Origin: Blepharisma japonicum
Taxonomy: Eukaryota; Ciliophora; Heterotrichea; Heterotrichida; Blepharismidae
Length of the DNA stretch: 64,000 nucleotides
NCBI GenBank assembly: GCA_949751835.1
Contig: CATKHK010000014.1
Coordinates: 434,001-498,000, forward strand
Direction: 5' to 3'
Positions within the stretch are counted from its first letter, which is position 1; each line of letters starts with the position of its first letter. The notes beneath the pieces were generated by a model, which ran no database searches, was not told the origin of the DNA, and saw only the letters and a list, made by a program, of their open reading frames with translations. Positions 33,880-44,879 of the stretch are shown one piece after another. Position numbers and translations under genes: made by a program.

Positions 33880-34215
33880 TTAATCTTCATCGCTCTCCTC
33901 TGACACTTCTTTTTTCTCTTCTTCCTCTTCTTCTTCTACAGGAGCAGGCTGATTTGCCTTTTCTTTAATGTATCTTTCTTTATCTTGGCTTGCTTTTTCA
34001 GCATAAGGCGCCTTATCAGCATCAGATAATTTCCCCCATTCAGCACCTATTACTTTAGATTGTTCAGTGATCTTTAGATCAGGCTGCTCTGTTTTAAGTG
34101 TAATTCTTCTCTCTTGGGAAAAGAACATAAAAGCAGACTTAGGCTTCTTTGGTCCGTCCTTCTTTTCCCTTTTTGCTCTTTTTGCCACTTTTGGTTTTCC
34201 CGCTTTCTTTCCCAT
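33880..34215 (-). CDS. HMG-box chromatin protein (HMGB/NHP6 type)
   Basis: The 111-residue protein starts at the ATG at 34215; codons upstream are open but contain no ATG. A basic N-terminus (KKAGKPKVAKRAKREKK) is followed by a single HMG box (PKKPKSAFMFFSQERRITLK, then IGAEWGKLSDADKAPYAEKA). It ends in an acidic tail (EEEEEEEKKEVSEESDED). One box with an acidic tail resembles small HMGB proteins that bend DNA without sequence specificity in the nucleus. Confidence 0.93.
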   Translation of the reverse strand: MGKKAGKPKVAKRAKREKKDGPKKPKSAFMFFSQERRITLKTEQPDLKITEQSKVIGAEWGKLSDADKAPYAEKASQDKERYIKEKANQPAPVEEEEEEEKKEVSEESDED

Positions 34216-34756
34216 AATAATTATATGTGGCAATTAATCGGATGATAAATGAAGATTCAGCGATTTGTCCTAATTTCCATATCCATTCTCTTCATCTTGA
34301 ATTTATTTGCAAGGTCTTCAATATATCAGAATCAAAGACTAGGGAAAAAAATTTATAAAATTAACCTTGAGCATTTAATATTTAGAGAAAGAGTTATATG
34401 GTAATAATATTTAAATTAATATTTTCTATTAAAAGCATGAAAAACTGAAATAAAAATTTTATTTGAAAGATTTTTTAATTCAATTTTTAAAACATATAAA
34501 ATCTGATATATATTTATTTAGCCTTTTAATTCTCAATTTTTCAACTTTTACTTATTTAGATAATTTAAATCCTGGCAATAACCTGAGAAACGCTTAAGGT
34601 TGCTCTTTAAAATAAATTCATCAAATATAAAAGTCAATAACGACAGAAAATTCAAAAATATTGCTGCCCAAAATCTCTTCACTAGCTGATTTCATCATAA
34701 TCACTTTTAACATTAACTCGAATAATATGTGGCTATTAATATAATTATTTGAAAGG
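34216..34756. other. Divergent intergenic region, about 540 nt
   Basis: Spacer between the HMG-box gene and the glutamate dehydrogenase gene. It includes a 51-codon frame at 34249-34404 (plus) that begins with a hydrophobic, signal-like stretch (MKIQRFVLISISILFILNLF). With no other support it is left unannotated. The rest is AT-rich and featureless. Confidence 0.4.
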
Positions 34757-36244
34757 ATGCTGTCCAAAGTTTTAAATACCTTTTCTAGGCGTGCTCCTTT
34801 CAGACAGATGAGTTCAGGGCCTTCAACAGAGCCTAACTTCTTAGAGATGGTTAACATGTATTTCGATAAGGCTGCAAAACATACAGATATCAAGCCAGAA
34901 GTTCTCGAATTGATTAAAACATGTGACACAGTCTTACGTGTAACCCTTCCCCTTAAAAGAGATGATGGATCAATTAAATACTACAAAGCTTATAGAGCCC
35001 AGCATTCTCATCACAGGCTTCCTTGCAAAGGAGGTACCAGATATGCTCTAGACGTTGATCTCAATGAAGTTGAAGCTTTATCTTTCTTGATGACCCTCAA
35101 ATGCGCATGTGTTAACTTGCCTTTTGGAGGTGGAAAAGGAGGCATTACTGTAGATCCAAAGACACTGTCACTTGGAGAAAGAGAAAGACTGACTAGACGT
35201 TATGCACTTGAATTGAGCAAAAAAGGATTTTTAAGCCCTGCTGCTGATGTTCCTGGACCTGATCTAGGGACTGGAGAGCTTGAAATGGCATGGATGATGG
35301 ATACCTATAAATCGCTGAATCCTACAAATCTCAATGCAGTTGCATGCACAACTGGAAAACCATTAGAAATGGGAGGAATTCCAGGCAGAGCTGAATCAAC
35401 TGGTCTTGGGTTATATTATGCGTTAAGGGAATTTTTGAAAGACAAGAAATACACTGATAAGGTAGAGCTGCCTACTGGAATTAATGGCAAAAAAGTAATT
35501 GTTCAAGGTTTTGGTAACGTCGGCTATTGGGCTTGCCACTTCCTCCAAAAAGATGGTGCAAAAATTCTTGGAGTAATTGAGCCAAGTGGATCTGTTTTCA
35601 ATGAAAATGGAATTGATGTCGATGATCTCAAAGCTTTTATGATCCAGCACAGAACGCTTAAAGGCTATCCAAAAGCTGAATTAGTTGAAGACGGACAAGA
35701 AGTTTTCACAAGAAAGACCGACATTATTATCCCAGCTGCTGTCGAAAGATCAGTCCATGGTGGAAATGCTCCTAACTTCCAATGCAAAATTTTAGCTGAA
35801 GGAGCAAATGGTCCAACCACTCCTAAAGGAGAAGAAGCTTTAGAAAAGAAAGGTGTTTTAGTTCTCCCAGACTTATTAATGAACGCTGGTGGTGTCACTG
35901 TATCATTCTTTGAATATGTCAAAAACTTAGGACATATTAAGCCTGGCCTTTTAACAAAGAGATGGCAAGGCAAAAGAAATAGAAGCATCATTGAAGCCAT
36001 TGCAACATTAAAAGGGATTTCAAAAGAAGAACTTGAAGCAAAAAGTGCTGATTGGAAGAAATTAGCTGAAGGAGCAAGTGAGCTTGATCTGGTGTACTCA
36101 GGCTTGGAACAAATTATGAGTGAAGCTGTCCATGAAACTAAAGAAACTAGTGAAAGACTTGGAGTGAACTTGAGAATCGCTGCCTATGTAAACTCTCTTC
36201 AAAGAATTGATGATGCAACTCTCAAAGGAACAATAGGACTCTAA
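34757..36244 (+). CDS. GDH: Glutamate dehydrogenase, mitochondrial
   Basis: The 495-residue protein has an N-terminal presequence rich in Arg and Ser and without acidic residues (MLSKVLNTFSRRAPFRQMSS), typical of mitochondrial import. The GDH catalytic core follows: HRLPCKGGTRYALDVDLNEV, then LPFGGGKGGI with the catalytic Lys, and the dinucleotide-binding fold VIVQGFGNVGYWACHFL. PAADVPGPDLGTGELEMAWM and NAGGVTVSFFEYVKNL are also family hallmarks. It interconverts glutamate and 2-oxoglutarate plus ammonia. Length matches animal-type hexameric enzymes of about 500 residues, with a short antenna region. Cofactor choice is not predicted. Confidence 0.96.
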   Translation: MLSKVLNTFSRRAPFRQMSSGPSTEPNFLEMVNMYFDKAAKHTDIKPEVLELIKTCDTVLRVTLPLKRDDGSIKYYKAYRAQHSHHRLPCKGGTRYALDVDLNEVEALSFLMTLKCACVNLPFGGGKGGITVDPKTLSLGERERLTRRYALELSKKGFLSPAADVPGPDLGTGELEMAWMMDTYKSLNPTNLNAVACTTGKPLEMGGIPGRAESTGLGLYYALREFLKDKKYTDKVELPTGINGKKVIVQGFGNVGYWACHFLQKDGAKILGVIEPSGSVFNENGIDVDDLKAFMIQHRTLKGYPKAELVEDGQEVFTRKTDIIIPAAVERSVHGGNAPNFQCKILAEGANGPTTPKGEEALEKKGVLVLPDLLMNAGGVTVSFFEYVKNLGHIKPGLLTKRWQGKRNRSIIEAIATLKGISKEELEAKSADWKKLAEGASELDLVYSGLEQIMSEAVHETKETSERLGVNLRIAAYVNSLQRIDDATLKGTIGL

Positions 36245-36313
36245 TAATAAGAATATTTAGAAATAAACTTTACTTTATAATACTTTTTCCATTTTCATTG
36301 CAATATTTAAATA

Positions 36314-37333
36314 ATGCCTGGACTCGATGTCTCAACCTTTACTACATCAGTTGACGCTATATTTATATGTGGATTCTGTGATAAAGTGGCCTTAAACCCT
36401 CAAATGTGCAAGAATTGCCAAAAATTCCACTGTTTGAAGTGCATAAATAAAAGAGTATGCCCAAAATGCAATGAAAAATTTATAAATCCTTCAGAAGTTT
36501 TATTGAGATTTTACAATGCTTTGGTAACAGAGTGCCCAAAATGCAAAGAAAAATTGAGAATCAATGAATTTGAAGACCATGTAAAAGGATGCAAAAAAGT
36601 AGATGAACTTTCTACTTTGAGAATCAAAGTGGCGGAATTGATGACTGAAAATGATCAATTAAAAAAAGAAAATGAATGATTGAAAAGGCAGCTAAATGAA
36701 AAAGAGCATAAGAAAACTCCTGTTATTATAGAAGAAAATAAACAGGAACACCAAAAGCAGGAGCAAGACCATCAGCATATCAATAAAAAGCATGCTAAGC
36801 ATACTGAACCCCAGAAAAAGCAGCTAGATCACTCCAAAGATATCGTAAAAGAAACCCCCAAAGGAGATATAGAAGAAGAAAAAAAAGAAGCAAAACCTCC
36901 TGTTGCTCCAAAGAAATCTGATAGCAAGCCAAAAATACCTAAATCTGTAAGAGAAGAAAATAAAGAAATAAAGCCAAATGGGCATAAATTAGAAGAAAAT
37001 AAAGAAATAAAGCCAAATGGGCATAAATTTGAAGAAAAAGAAACTTCGCCTAGAAAGCAAGCTGATGTAAGCCCAACTACGCCTCAAAAGAAGGTTTTTG
37101 CTGCAACAGTAATACAAAGAGCCTTTAGAAAAAGGGATAAGCAAAAAGTAAGAGCAATTCTTGCCCTAAGAAGACAAGAAAGAATGAAAAATACTGCAAA
37201 CAGAAAAATAAGTGAAGAAATCAAAGAGGCCGCACATAACATCAAAAATGTGGTAAAGAATCTTCCATTAAAAGATAATAACAAAGAAGCAAAAAAATTA
37301 GCAGTAGCTAATAAACTGAGAGCGAAAAAATAA
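36314..37333 (+). CDS. Zinc-finger, coiled-coil and IQ-motif protein
   Basis: ATG 36314 to TAA with one TGA read as Trp gives 339 residues. The N-terminus carries a RING/TRAF-like array: CGFCDKVALNPQMCKNC, CLKCINKRVCPKCN, then CPKCKEKL with a downstream His and Cys. A coiled coil spans about residues 98-130. The middle (about 135-260) is Lys/Glu/Pro-rich and includes a 13-codon unit repeated in tandem at 36953-36991 and 36992-37030, differing by one base. An IQ motif (AATVIQRAFRKRDKQKVR) near residue 264 should bind calmodulin or a centrin. A cytoskeletal adaptor role is inferred. Confidence 0.8.
36953..37030 (+). repeat. Tandem duplication of a 39-bp unit
   Basis: Two adjacent 39-bp copies encode EENKEIKPNGHK followed by Leu or Phe. 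They differ only in the final base (TTA versus TTT), so the duplication is recent. The reading frame is preserved. Confidence 0.95.
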
Positions 37334-37543
37334 AATATTATAATTGACAAGTATTTTATCTTTTTTTTTAAATAAAAAAGATCATTTTCGAAATTAAAAT
37401 TTTAATTTTTCATTGTATAGACATTTTCTCCACAATATATTATAAAAGCTATTTATTTAAGCCTTACACGTTGATCTATATGATCAAATAAGGAATGTAT
37501 AAATTAAATCGATTCAGTTATAAATATTCAATGTAGGAGTCTA

Positions 37544-38350
37544 TTACTCGTTACACTCAATAATACTTTGCTTCAGATCTTTTGTGATTCGCTTAATTCT
37601 TGCAGCCCGGTTTTTTTGGAGCTTTGCATGAATAGAGCACGGCGGTGGCGTTTTTGGCGGCTCAGGTCTTAACAATTCTATAGACGCCGAAGGCAGATTA
37701 CTTTTTAAAATTCCAGATGCAGACGTTGATGCCACCGAATCTTTCATTAAACTTTTCCTTGATTTTTCAAGGATAAAATTATTTCCTTGGCAATTATTCA
37801 AATATCGTTCAATTTCTACATCTACATATTCACTGAAGGGGCTTGACTTCCTAGCAGGCTGAACATCCTCATTTGGAGGAGTTTCCATGACATTTATCTG
37901 ATCGATTGCATCTAAATGCAAATTTGAATAAAAACTTTTATGGGAACTTTTGAAATGTGTAGGCTTCCTGACTCGTGCTGGAGATGAGATTGATGAGAAA
38001 TTAACAAATGAAAGATTTCCACTTTCTTTTGATTTCAAAGAGTAACGTCGGGATGTTGGAAAAGGAGAAATTGACCCGTCTTTGATAATTCTATTCTTTT
38101 CAAATTTGGTCGATTTGCTGCTTGAAGGTGCATAAGGAGAAATATTCTCTAGAGAAGGAAAAAAGGACTCAGAATATATTGAGTGGCTTTTTTGTGATAG
38201 TTTCTAATTAAGAAATACAACTAAATTCGAAGAATTGTGGGAGTCACTGTTCCTTTGGGGCTTAGGTTTTCGTGGAGTGATAGATTTTGATATCGATGAG
38301 TTTCTTGATGAATTGTGTCTTTTTATTCTTGGGCAGCTTGATTGAATCAT
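37544..38350 (-). CDS. Serine-rich, probably disordered protein (one 15-nt intron)
   Basis: The coding sequence is complement(join(37544..38203, 38219..38350)), 263 residues. The intron at 38204-38218 restores a frame that starts at ATG 38350 and continues through otherwise stop-closed DNA. The protein is rich in Ser, Pro, Lys and Arg with many SP and TP sites (for example SITPRKPKPQ, ENISPYAPSS, SISPFPTSRR, TPPPCSIHAK). The C-terminus is a basic helix (KLQKNRAARIKRITKDLKQS). No domain is recognised. The SP/TP pattern suggests phosphorylation by proline-directed kinases; this is inference. Confidence 0.72.
38204..38218 (-). other. 15-nt spliceosomal intron
   Basis: GTATTTCTTAATTAG on the minus strand, phase 0. 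Removal joins NSSNLV to KLSQKSH. If retained, its TAG stops translation. Confidence 0.82.
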
Positions 38351-39230
38351 CCAAGTTTAATTTAATAATTTAAGTAGAAATTTCAACAAAAAAGTGGAAT
38401 TATAAATGAACGATAAGATAAGTATTGATTTAAGTATCAATATTTTAAAGACAAATTATTAATTAATATTGTCGAGTAGATTATTTTAATTATATATAAT
38501 AAAGAAGCTCGTTAGATAATTTGAAATATTATATTAGATATTATAAAAATAAGCAGCTTCATTTGTGTTAATATGAGATCGTTAAACTAAATTATTGCAT
38601 TGAATCAAAATTAATATAAAGCAGAAATTAAATTATTTATTTCACCATAAATCTGATGACATAGGCAAAAGAGCGAACTTTTTATTTATTTAACTTCTAG
38701 CAAAATTAAATATTATTTAAGAAAGCAATTTAATCAAGAATGTTCAAGCTAAATAATCAATTAGGATTCGTCACAATAGTAGATGCGTATAACTTTCTGA
38801 GACGAATAAATGAAAATTAAAAAGGAAAGTATGGTAAATCGTTCAATATATTAGAAAATTCTTAAACATAGTTCAATAAACTATGATCAATTTATATAGA
38901 TTCATAATAGTTTTTGCTCTAGATCTCTTTATACTTAAGATATTTAGATATAAAGGATTATGATGAAAATGGAAGAGACATTCATCTGAATGAAAATATT
39001 TACAGTTTTTAATAAAAATTTAAAAATTATAAGATTCAAGAAGTAATAAAACTAAGAATAAATTTTTGATGCAAAGCTGAATTTCAATTATGGTGATCAT
39101 ATAGACATTTCTATCCATAAATAAGTCTTGAAGAATACTTTTTGATCAGTAGCAATAGCGTGGTGATTCATATAAAGTAGTCATAATATTAATAAAATTT
39201 AATTATTCATTAAATAAATATAAAACAAGA
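38351..39230. other. Longest intergenic region, 880 nt
   Basis: Very AT-rich spacer between the serine-rich gene and the large membrane-protein gene. Stops are as frequent as expected for the base composition in every frame. No gene, tRNA or repeat was recognised. It must contain the two divergent promoters. Confidence 0.6.
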
Positions 39231-42200
39231 ATGGCAAAAAGAGTACCTCTTGTAATCATTTTGTTAAGAGTACCATTCCGACTAGCTGTTGCTATCAAAG
39301 ATTATATGAATAAAGCCTTATCGATGTTTTTTCAAGCTTTCTTTCAATTAATCATCTTTGCACTATCTATTTTTCACTTCAGAAAAGGTTTCTTTCAGCT
39401 TGCCATCAGCGGCTTTTTAAAAACTTTTGTTCTCGCATCATCTATAGTAGGGCTTATCTATTTTTATGTAAAACTTTTAAGCCAGCTATGATATTATGAG
39501 CATTATATTATATCTAGCTTAATTGTTGTAGCTGAAATCATACTTACGTCATATATACTCGGAAAAGGATGGAGCTTAGTATCACTTGAGCTTAAAAATC
39601 GATATCTAACCCTCGTTAACCAAGGATTTAAGGATTTCAGCTCTCTCATTCTAACTATTTTAACTATTCTTACAATAGTTGGAATTAGTGAGATGAAAAA
39701 TAGACCAGAAGATGCTGATCATTATTTTATTTTTATATTGAAAGCTTTTACTCATGGAATATCAAATATCATTGAACTTCCTTTTATGTCACTACTGATC
39801 ATTTTTCCTTGAAGACTCTACATATATCTTGGCAGAGTGTCTGAAATGCGTGGGGCAGGCTATAAAATTAGGTGGGCTTTATTTTGCTTTTTAAATGGAT
39901 TTATTGATATTCCTTTTGCAGCTATGGCGATAATTCTTATGGTGACTATATTCAATCTCAAATCCATGATTTGACACATAAAAAATCATAAACTTTCAAG
40001 AAGGTTAATATTTGAGAAATTTATAAAATTAATTTTGACCCCAATCTTTATAATTATAGGGATAGTTGTACTCTGTGGAATAGTAAGGGCAAGAGCTTTA
40101 TTTAGAACACTGAACACTATTAATATGTCACTGGAAAATCTTGCTTATGAAATTATTATGCATTTAATTGATACAGTTATCTTTATTCCTGGATTTATTG
40201 GATTTTTGCTTGTTCTAATACCATTTTATCGGTTTAAGTATTTGCACTTTAATTATGATAAAATTTCAAATGATAGTGACGATTATCGTACTTTACTTTT
40301 AAATATTATAGAACAAATATCAATTGAAATTACTGATTTCCTCCATATTTTGCTGCTTGGGCTTTGCGTTATATTTTTTTATCGATTTATCCCATTTATT
40401 AAGGCTTTTAAATTCGATGTTCTCTGGCATTTTAAAGTTGAAGAACTTTTTATTAATTGTATTTCAGATATTCCTGCATTGATTTTTGGCCTATTTATTT
40501 TGATCACCTTGTATAGAGTTCCATTGGCATTTAGGAGAAAAAAATTCTATAAAGATCATCATTGGCTTCTACTAACAAGTGAGATAATTAAGGAAATTTT
40601 AAAAGATATTTTAGTGATCCCTTTTTTTATAGCTAAGCTTATTTGTCCTTGGAGATTGATCCCTACAATGATACAAATATGAAAAACAAGCAATCCGAAA
40701 GAGCAGAGAAAACTGATGAAGGAGGGTGGTATCAGACCAATCGAAGATTATGCAACGTTTATCTTGGCCTTTATTTTATTTTTATCCATTTGGAGAACGT
40801 TAGAAATTATTTCTTTAATAACAACTCATATCCGTCAAATAATTAAGCACGAAGCTGTTACTTCATCCTTATTCAGAAAAGTCTTTAGAAAATTCTGCCA
40901 ACTCTTAATTGATATTTTTATGCTATTTCTCATGCTTTTAATTCTAGGAATGATAATAGAAGTTCCAAATTTTATAAGAAGAATTAGATCTTTCTATTTA
41001 ATATATAAAGAGCGAAGAGGATTTCAATCTTTTACTTATTTCGCTTTTCTTTTTCCAAAAAAAGAAGCCGCTAAAGCGAAAAAAGAATTCATTAATAAGC
41101 TCAGTAAAAATGTTTTCACAAATATTAGCAGCTTTTTAGACATAAAAACTTTGGGAAATGTTGCGCAATCAAATAAAAAGTTTAAGGATTTAGTTTCATT
41201 TCAACCTGTGTGGAAAGAGCAATATGAAAAATATTGGAAAAATTATATACCCTCTAGCTTTGTAAGAGAAATGGCATGGGATGATGACTACAAGAAACTC
41301 GCAGTTGAAGGTTATACTAATTTTATTCAACAAAATAAAGATATTATTTTAGATGAACAAGAAAGAGACTTTAGAATGGGAGCAAGGGCTATTGTCCTTG
41401 AAGAGTTTATATTAAGTATATTTGGATTTCCTCATATTATTGCATTGCCGGCAAAAGCTGCAATTTATTATTTATCAAAAATTGACTACAAACACTATTT
41501 CCAAAATCCAAGATATCCAAATCTATTTTCTTTTGCAATTTGGATTACTCCTAGTGAAAATTTCACAACTTTTTATAATTTAGCTGAGATTAGTTTCAAA
41601 AAAGATGACCAGATCTTAAAAAATTTTTACCATATCCAATGAAATTGCCTTTATATCATTGTCAGCAATATTATGATTTTAACAGAGCAGGTATGCTTTT
41701 TTATTTGTGGAATCGATTTATTTTTACTCAAAATCTTTTCATTTGGAACAAGTATTCCTCTAAGAGCAGCAGTCGTTCAAAGAAATATCCAGTTGAATTC
41801 GTTTCTATATAGTTTGCAGCTTGTAATATCATTATTAATTATATCAACAAAATTTGTAATCCTGGTATATCCTTTTATGGTTTCATATCAGTTTACTTCT
41901 TATACTCTTATTGGGTGCATCTTTGGGCCTGGATGCTTAAATATTCTGGTTTATTTTATTCTTTACTGCAATATAATGACAATTTATATGTATTTTGGGC
42001 ATTTCCCTCAATTTCGACCTCATCTAGCAGGAGCTTTTCTATTTAGTTTTGGAAGTATGGGGTTTGATATAGGTAAGATTATTGTGAATGCTGCTGGAAA
42101 ATTTGTGAATTCTGCATGGGATGGAATTAGTGAGCTATTTAAAGGTCTAAAAGTCTTTTTACCTAAAGGGCAGATATTTAGATTTTACAAAGAAATCTTG

Positions 42201-42407
42201 ATTTTCAGTGGAGAGAAGCTTAAAAATTGGGGCTATTTAGGAGATTTAATATATACTCCCTTAGTACTTATTTGGATTTTTTGGCCTGTGCTTATTCCAT
42301 ATTTATTTGAAAATTGGTATCTTTTGTTTCCTATTTTCCCTCTTGTGGTATTCTTACTCCTCAAAGGATACTCCATCGCAAAAACCTCATGGGAAGATGA
42401 AAAATAA
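39231..42407 (+). CDS. Large polytopic membrane protein with an internal F-box
   Basis: One frame from ATG to TAA reads several TGA as Trp and gives 1058 residues. At least a dozen hydrophobic segments are spread over the two ends, about residues 1-600 and 780-1055. Between them, at about residues 620-670, lies an F-box-like motif: LSKNVFTNISSFLDIKTLGN, then AQSNKKFKDLV and VWKEQYEKYW. An F-box normally recruits Skp1 in SCF ubiquitin ligases. Finding one inside a polytopic membrane protein is unusual and suggests a membrane-resident ligase adaptor, but Skp1 binding is inferred. The hydrophobic parts match no family I know. Ciliate multispanning proteins with F-boxes may form a lineage-specific family. 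Confidence 0.78.
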
Positions 42408-43134
42408 AATATAAAGCTAATAGCTTAAATAAACTCTGAATTATTTCTTATCATTAATTCTGGTAAAATAATTGTCTTTTCTTTGAAAATGATTCCAATC
42501 TTTAAATCATATAAAAACTGGCATGTCAAATAAATATTTATTGAATTCAATGGCATTATTTATCAATTTTTAAAAATGTTAACATCGTTAATTCAACTAT
42601 TAAAATGTTTTAATAGGGTCAAACAGATTTCCTAAGTTCTAATACGTTAAAACAGATTAGAATTATAAAGAAAATGAAAAATATTGTCTTCTATTAATTA
42701 CCTTTACAAATTGAAATATATATAAAATATTTTGAAGTGCCATTTATATGCAAATATGCTAAAAAAAAAGAATTTAAAAACCGATGGGGTAAAAACTCAA
42801 TGCATGCCAAGCCTTTTAGATTAATTTTATCGCTTGAAATTTTTATGTTAAAGAGTCCAATATTAATGGGCAGGACACTCACTTGAACAAAATTTTTTTG
42901 AAATTAAATTTCATTAAATTTCATATTGAATAATACTTTCAAGTAAAAGGAGGTTCATAATCTTAAGTGATTGAAATTGTATTTTACTACCCAAAAAGTT
43001 CTTTGATAATTAATAATTGCTTATCTAGGCCCTTAAATTTAAATGATTATTGTAACTGCCAGCAACCAACTGTGGATTGCCATAAACTCAATAGAGTTAA
43101 TAATAAATATGTATAATTTTTGGGTTGTTAACTA
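42408..43134. other. Convergent intergenic region, about 730 nt
   Basis: AT-rich DNA between the ends of the membrane F-box gene and the zinc-motif gene. As both genes end here, no promoter is required, and the length is odd for so compact a genome. A 62-codon minus-strand frame near 42694-42882 has no supporting features. Nothing else was seen. Confidence 0.5.
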
Positions 43135-43665
43135 TTAAATTTTACTCTCGTTAAACTTCGCGAACTTTTTCCCCTTTCTCTTGACTGCAGTCCTTGCTTT
43201 ATGATAATGCTGAAGGTAGCACATCTGGCACTTTCCTTTAGCATAATGTTGACGATCCTCATGTGAACAAGCCCAAGCTTGCTTATCTCGTCCAAGTCTA
43301 TGGTAACAGTTGTTACACATATTCTTTGCATAATGCTTGCGATCAGTATGAGGACAAGCAGTAATAGATTTGGCTTTTCTCCTACTTTCATCCATAACTT
43401 CGACAAACGACCCAAAAGGATGCACATGGTAAGCTGGTTCAGAAGCAGGACACTCTTCGAAAAATGATAGTGTTGGCAAGTTCAAACTTGCAGAGCACTG
43501 AGACGAGCTTAAACTCGGTGACAATAAAGAAAACATGCTGGTGAAAATATTTTGATCTTTCAAGTCAAGATCAGTTTGCAAATTTTTCATTTTATTATCC
43601 TGATTTTCACGCCAAAAATATATAATGTCGTTTTTAATTGTGAAAACTGATAATATTATATTCAT
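43135..43665 (-). CDS. Protein with two tandem Cys/His zinc-binding repeats
   Basis: The frame has ATG codons at 43665 and 43590. The first 25 residues from the upstream one look like translated leader sequence, so the start may be 43590 (151 residues). The C-terminal half has two copies of C-x-H-x-D-R-x-H-Y-A-K-x2-C-x2-C-Y about 27 residues apart, followed by a basic tail (KARTAVKRKGKKFAKFN). Each copy could bind one zinc through Cys and His. Similar short repeats occur in other protist proteins as far as I recall, but I cannot name the family. A nucleic-acid-binding role is plausible from the basic tail. Confidence 0.72.
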   Translation of the reverse strand: MNIILSVFTIKNDIIYFWRENQDNKMKNLQTDLDLKDQNIFTSMFSLLSPSLSSSQCSASLNLPTLSFFEECPASEPAYHVHPFGSFVEVMDESRRKAKSITACPHTDRKHYAKNMCNNCYHRLGRDKQAWACSHEDRQHYAKGKCQMCYLQHYHKARTAVKRKGKKFAKFNESKI

Positions 43666-43976
43666 GTTGAAAGCTACTTTTTATTTGACTTTATATATAT
43701 TATTTAATCGATAAAATATATATATGGCTTAATGGAAACTTCCAATAAAAATAATTCAGTAGGCTTCCTTCCATTTCAAGTTTATAGATCATTTTACAAT
43801 GAATGTAGAATTTTTGAAAAGTTTTGCTAAGCTAAAATTATAATAAATTATATGCAAAAGAACCACATACTATAAATTAATTATAATTTGTGTACAAACA
43901 AATTTAACTAAAACCAGACACCTTAACAGATCTTATTACACATTTTGCCAATATGATTAAAATATCTTACTTTAGA
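43666..43976. other. Intergenic, about 310 nt
   Basis: AT-rich spacer upstream of the zinc-motif gene and downstream of the ERD2-like gene. It probably holds one promoter. Nothing else was seen. Confidence 0.5.
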
Positions 43977-44789
43977 TTATAGAGGAAGTACTGAATTTGT
44001 TCCTAATGCCGCACTTTTAACATACCAAAAGAAAAACTGTCCTGTAAAAAAACAAGAAACCAGTTGTGAAGCCAAAATGAAATATCCCGCCATCCCTGGG
44101 AAAAGATTAATTTTCGAGCGATGGTACACGACATTCAATTCATCAAAAGACTTCACCCAGAATACAGCGCTTAATATTTGTGAAGCAGTCCTTGCCGCAA
44201 TAAAATGTGATGAAAAATTATCCCAATCATCAATTCTTTTCATTTCTTTTATAAGTGGGATTAATGCGATTGCTTCTAAATACATTGAAAGCGTCCACAA
44301 ATAATCTGTAAGGAAAAAATTATTCAGTGTTGTATGAGAAATTAAAGCTAAAAATGCGCAGGGAATAGCATAAAAGCAGGTATTGCTTGATTCTTTACTA
44401 TCTCTAAGCTTAATTGAAATCCATACACTCTGAACTAAAGAACAGATCTCAACGACTTGGTAAAACCAGTCTCCTGACGAATCATAAGGCAAATAACTTT
44501 CAAATGGTAGGATTGAGCTTAATCTGCTTGAATAAATAAGTGAATAAAATACGAATGTATATAGTGATAATCCTTCAGTTGTATGCCTGACTTGAATGCA
44601 AATAGCAACAAAAGCTAGCATTTGAAGTGTGGAGCAAAGTGTTAAAAAGAACGAGAAATCACCATTTGACAAAAAAAAGTAAATCAGAATCAAGACACCT
44701 AAAACCAAGAGCCAATATTTTGCTTGCGGCTTTTTAGCAAGCTTTCTTAACTTCCTTGGGTCATTGAAGATGCGCTTATAATTTACCAT
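43977..44789 (-). CDS. ERD2/KDEL-receptor-like protein
   Basis: The 270-residue protein has seven hydrophobic segments and the order of an ER-lumen protein retaining receptor: TTEGLSLYTFVFYSLIYSSR, then LWTLSMYLEAIALIPLI, then FSSHFIAARTASQILSAVFWV, matching the animal IYLESVAILPQL...SHY...R.LY..NW pattern. It is about 60 residues longer than human KDELR1 (212 residues), mostly at the N-terminus, which starts with a basic Lys/Arg-rich stretch before an extra hydrophobic segment. These receptors bind C-terminal KDEL-type signals in the Golgi and return cargo to the ER. The PDI here ends in RTDL. Confidence 0.87.
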   Translation of the reverse strand: MVNYKRIFNDPRKLRKLAKKPQAKYWLLVLGVLILIYFFLSNGDFSFFLTLCSTLQMLAFVAICIQVRHTTEGLSLYTFVFYSLIYSSRLSSILPFESYLPYDSSGDWFYQVVEICSLVQSVWISIKLRDSKESSNTCFYAIPCAFLALISHTTLNNFFLTDYLWTLSMYLEAIALIPLIKEMKRIDDWDNFSSHFIAARTASQILSAVFWVKSFDELNVVYHRSKINLFPGMAGYFILASQLVSCFFTGQFFFWYVKSAALGTNSVLPL

Positions 44790-44879
44790 TTCAACTCTAA
44801 TATTTGTGTATTATTTTAGTTTTTATATGAAATATTAATCCTAATAAATTGATAAATGATTATTCTATATTTGTATTAT

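Noticed and set aside
34249-34404. 51-codon frame with a signal-like start upstream of glutamate dehydrogenase.
   Set aside because: Too short, with no family and no neighbour support; kept only as a note under the intergenic entry.
38569-39195. A frame that reads as a protein-like string if TAA and TAG were glutamine.
   Set aside because: With all stops read as sense any frame is open. The stop density (about 7% of codons) equals what the base composition predicts, and stops end all other genes here at TAA or TAG.
42694-42882. 62-codon minus-strand frame between two convergent genes.
   Set aside because: AT-biased composition, no motif and no credible context.
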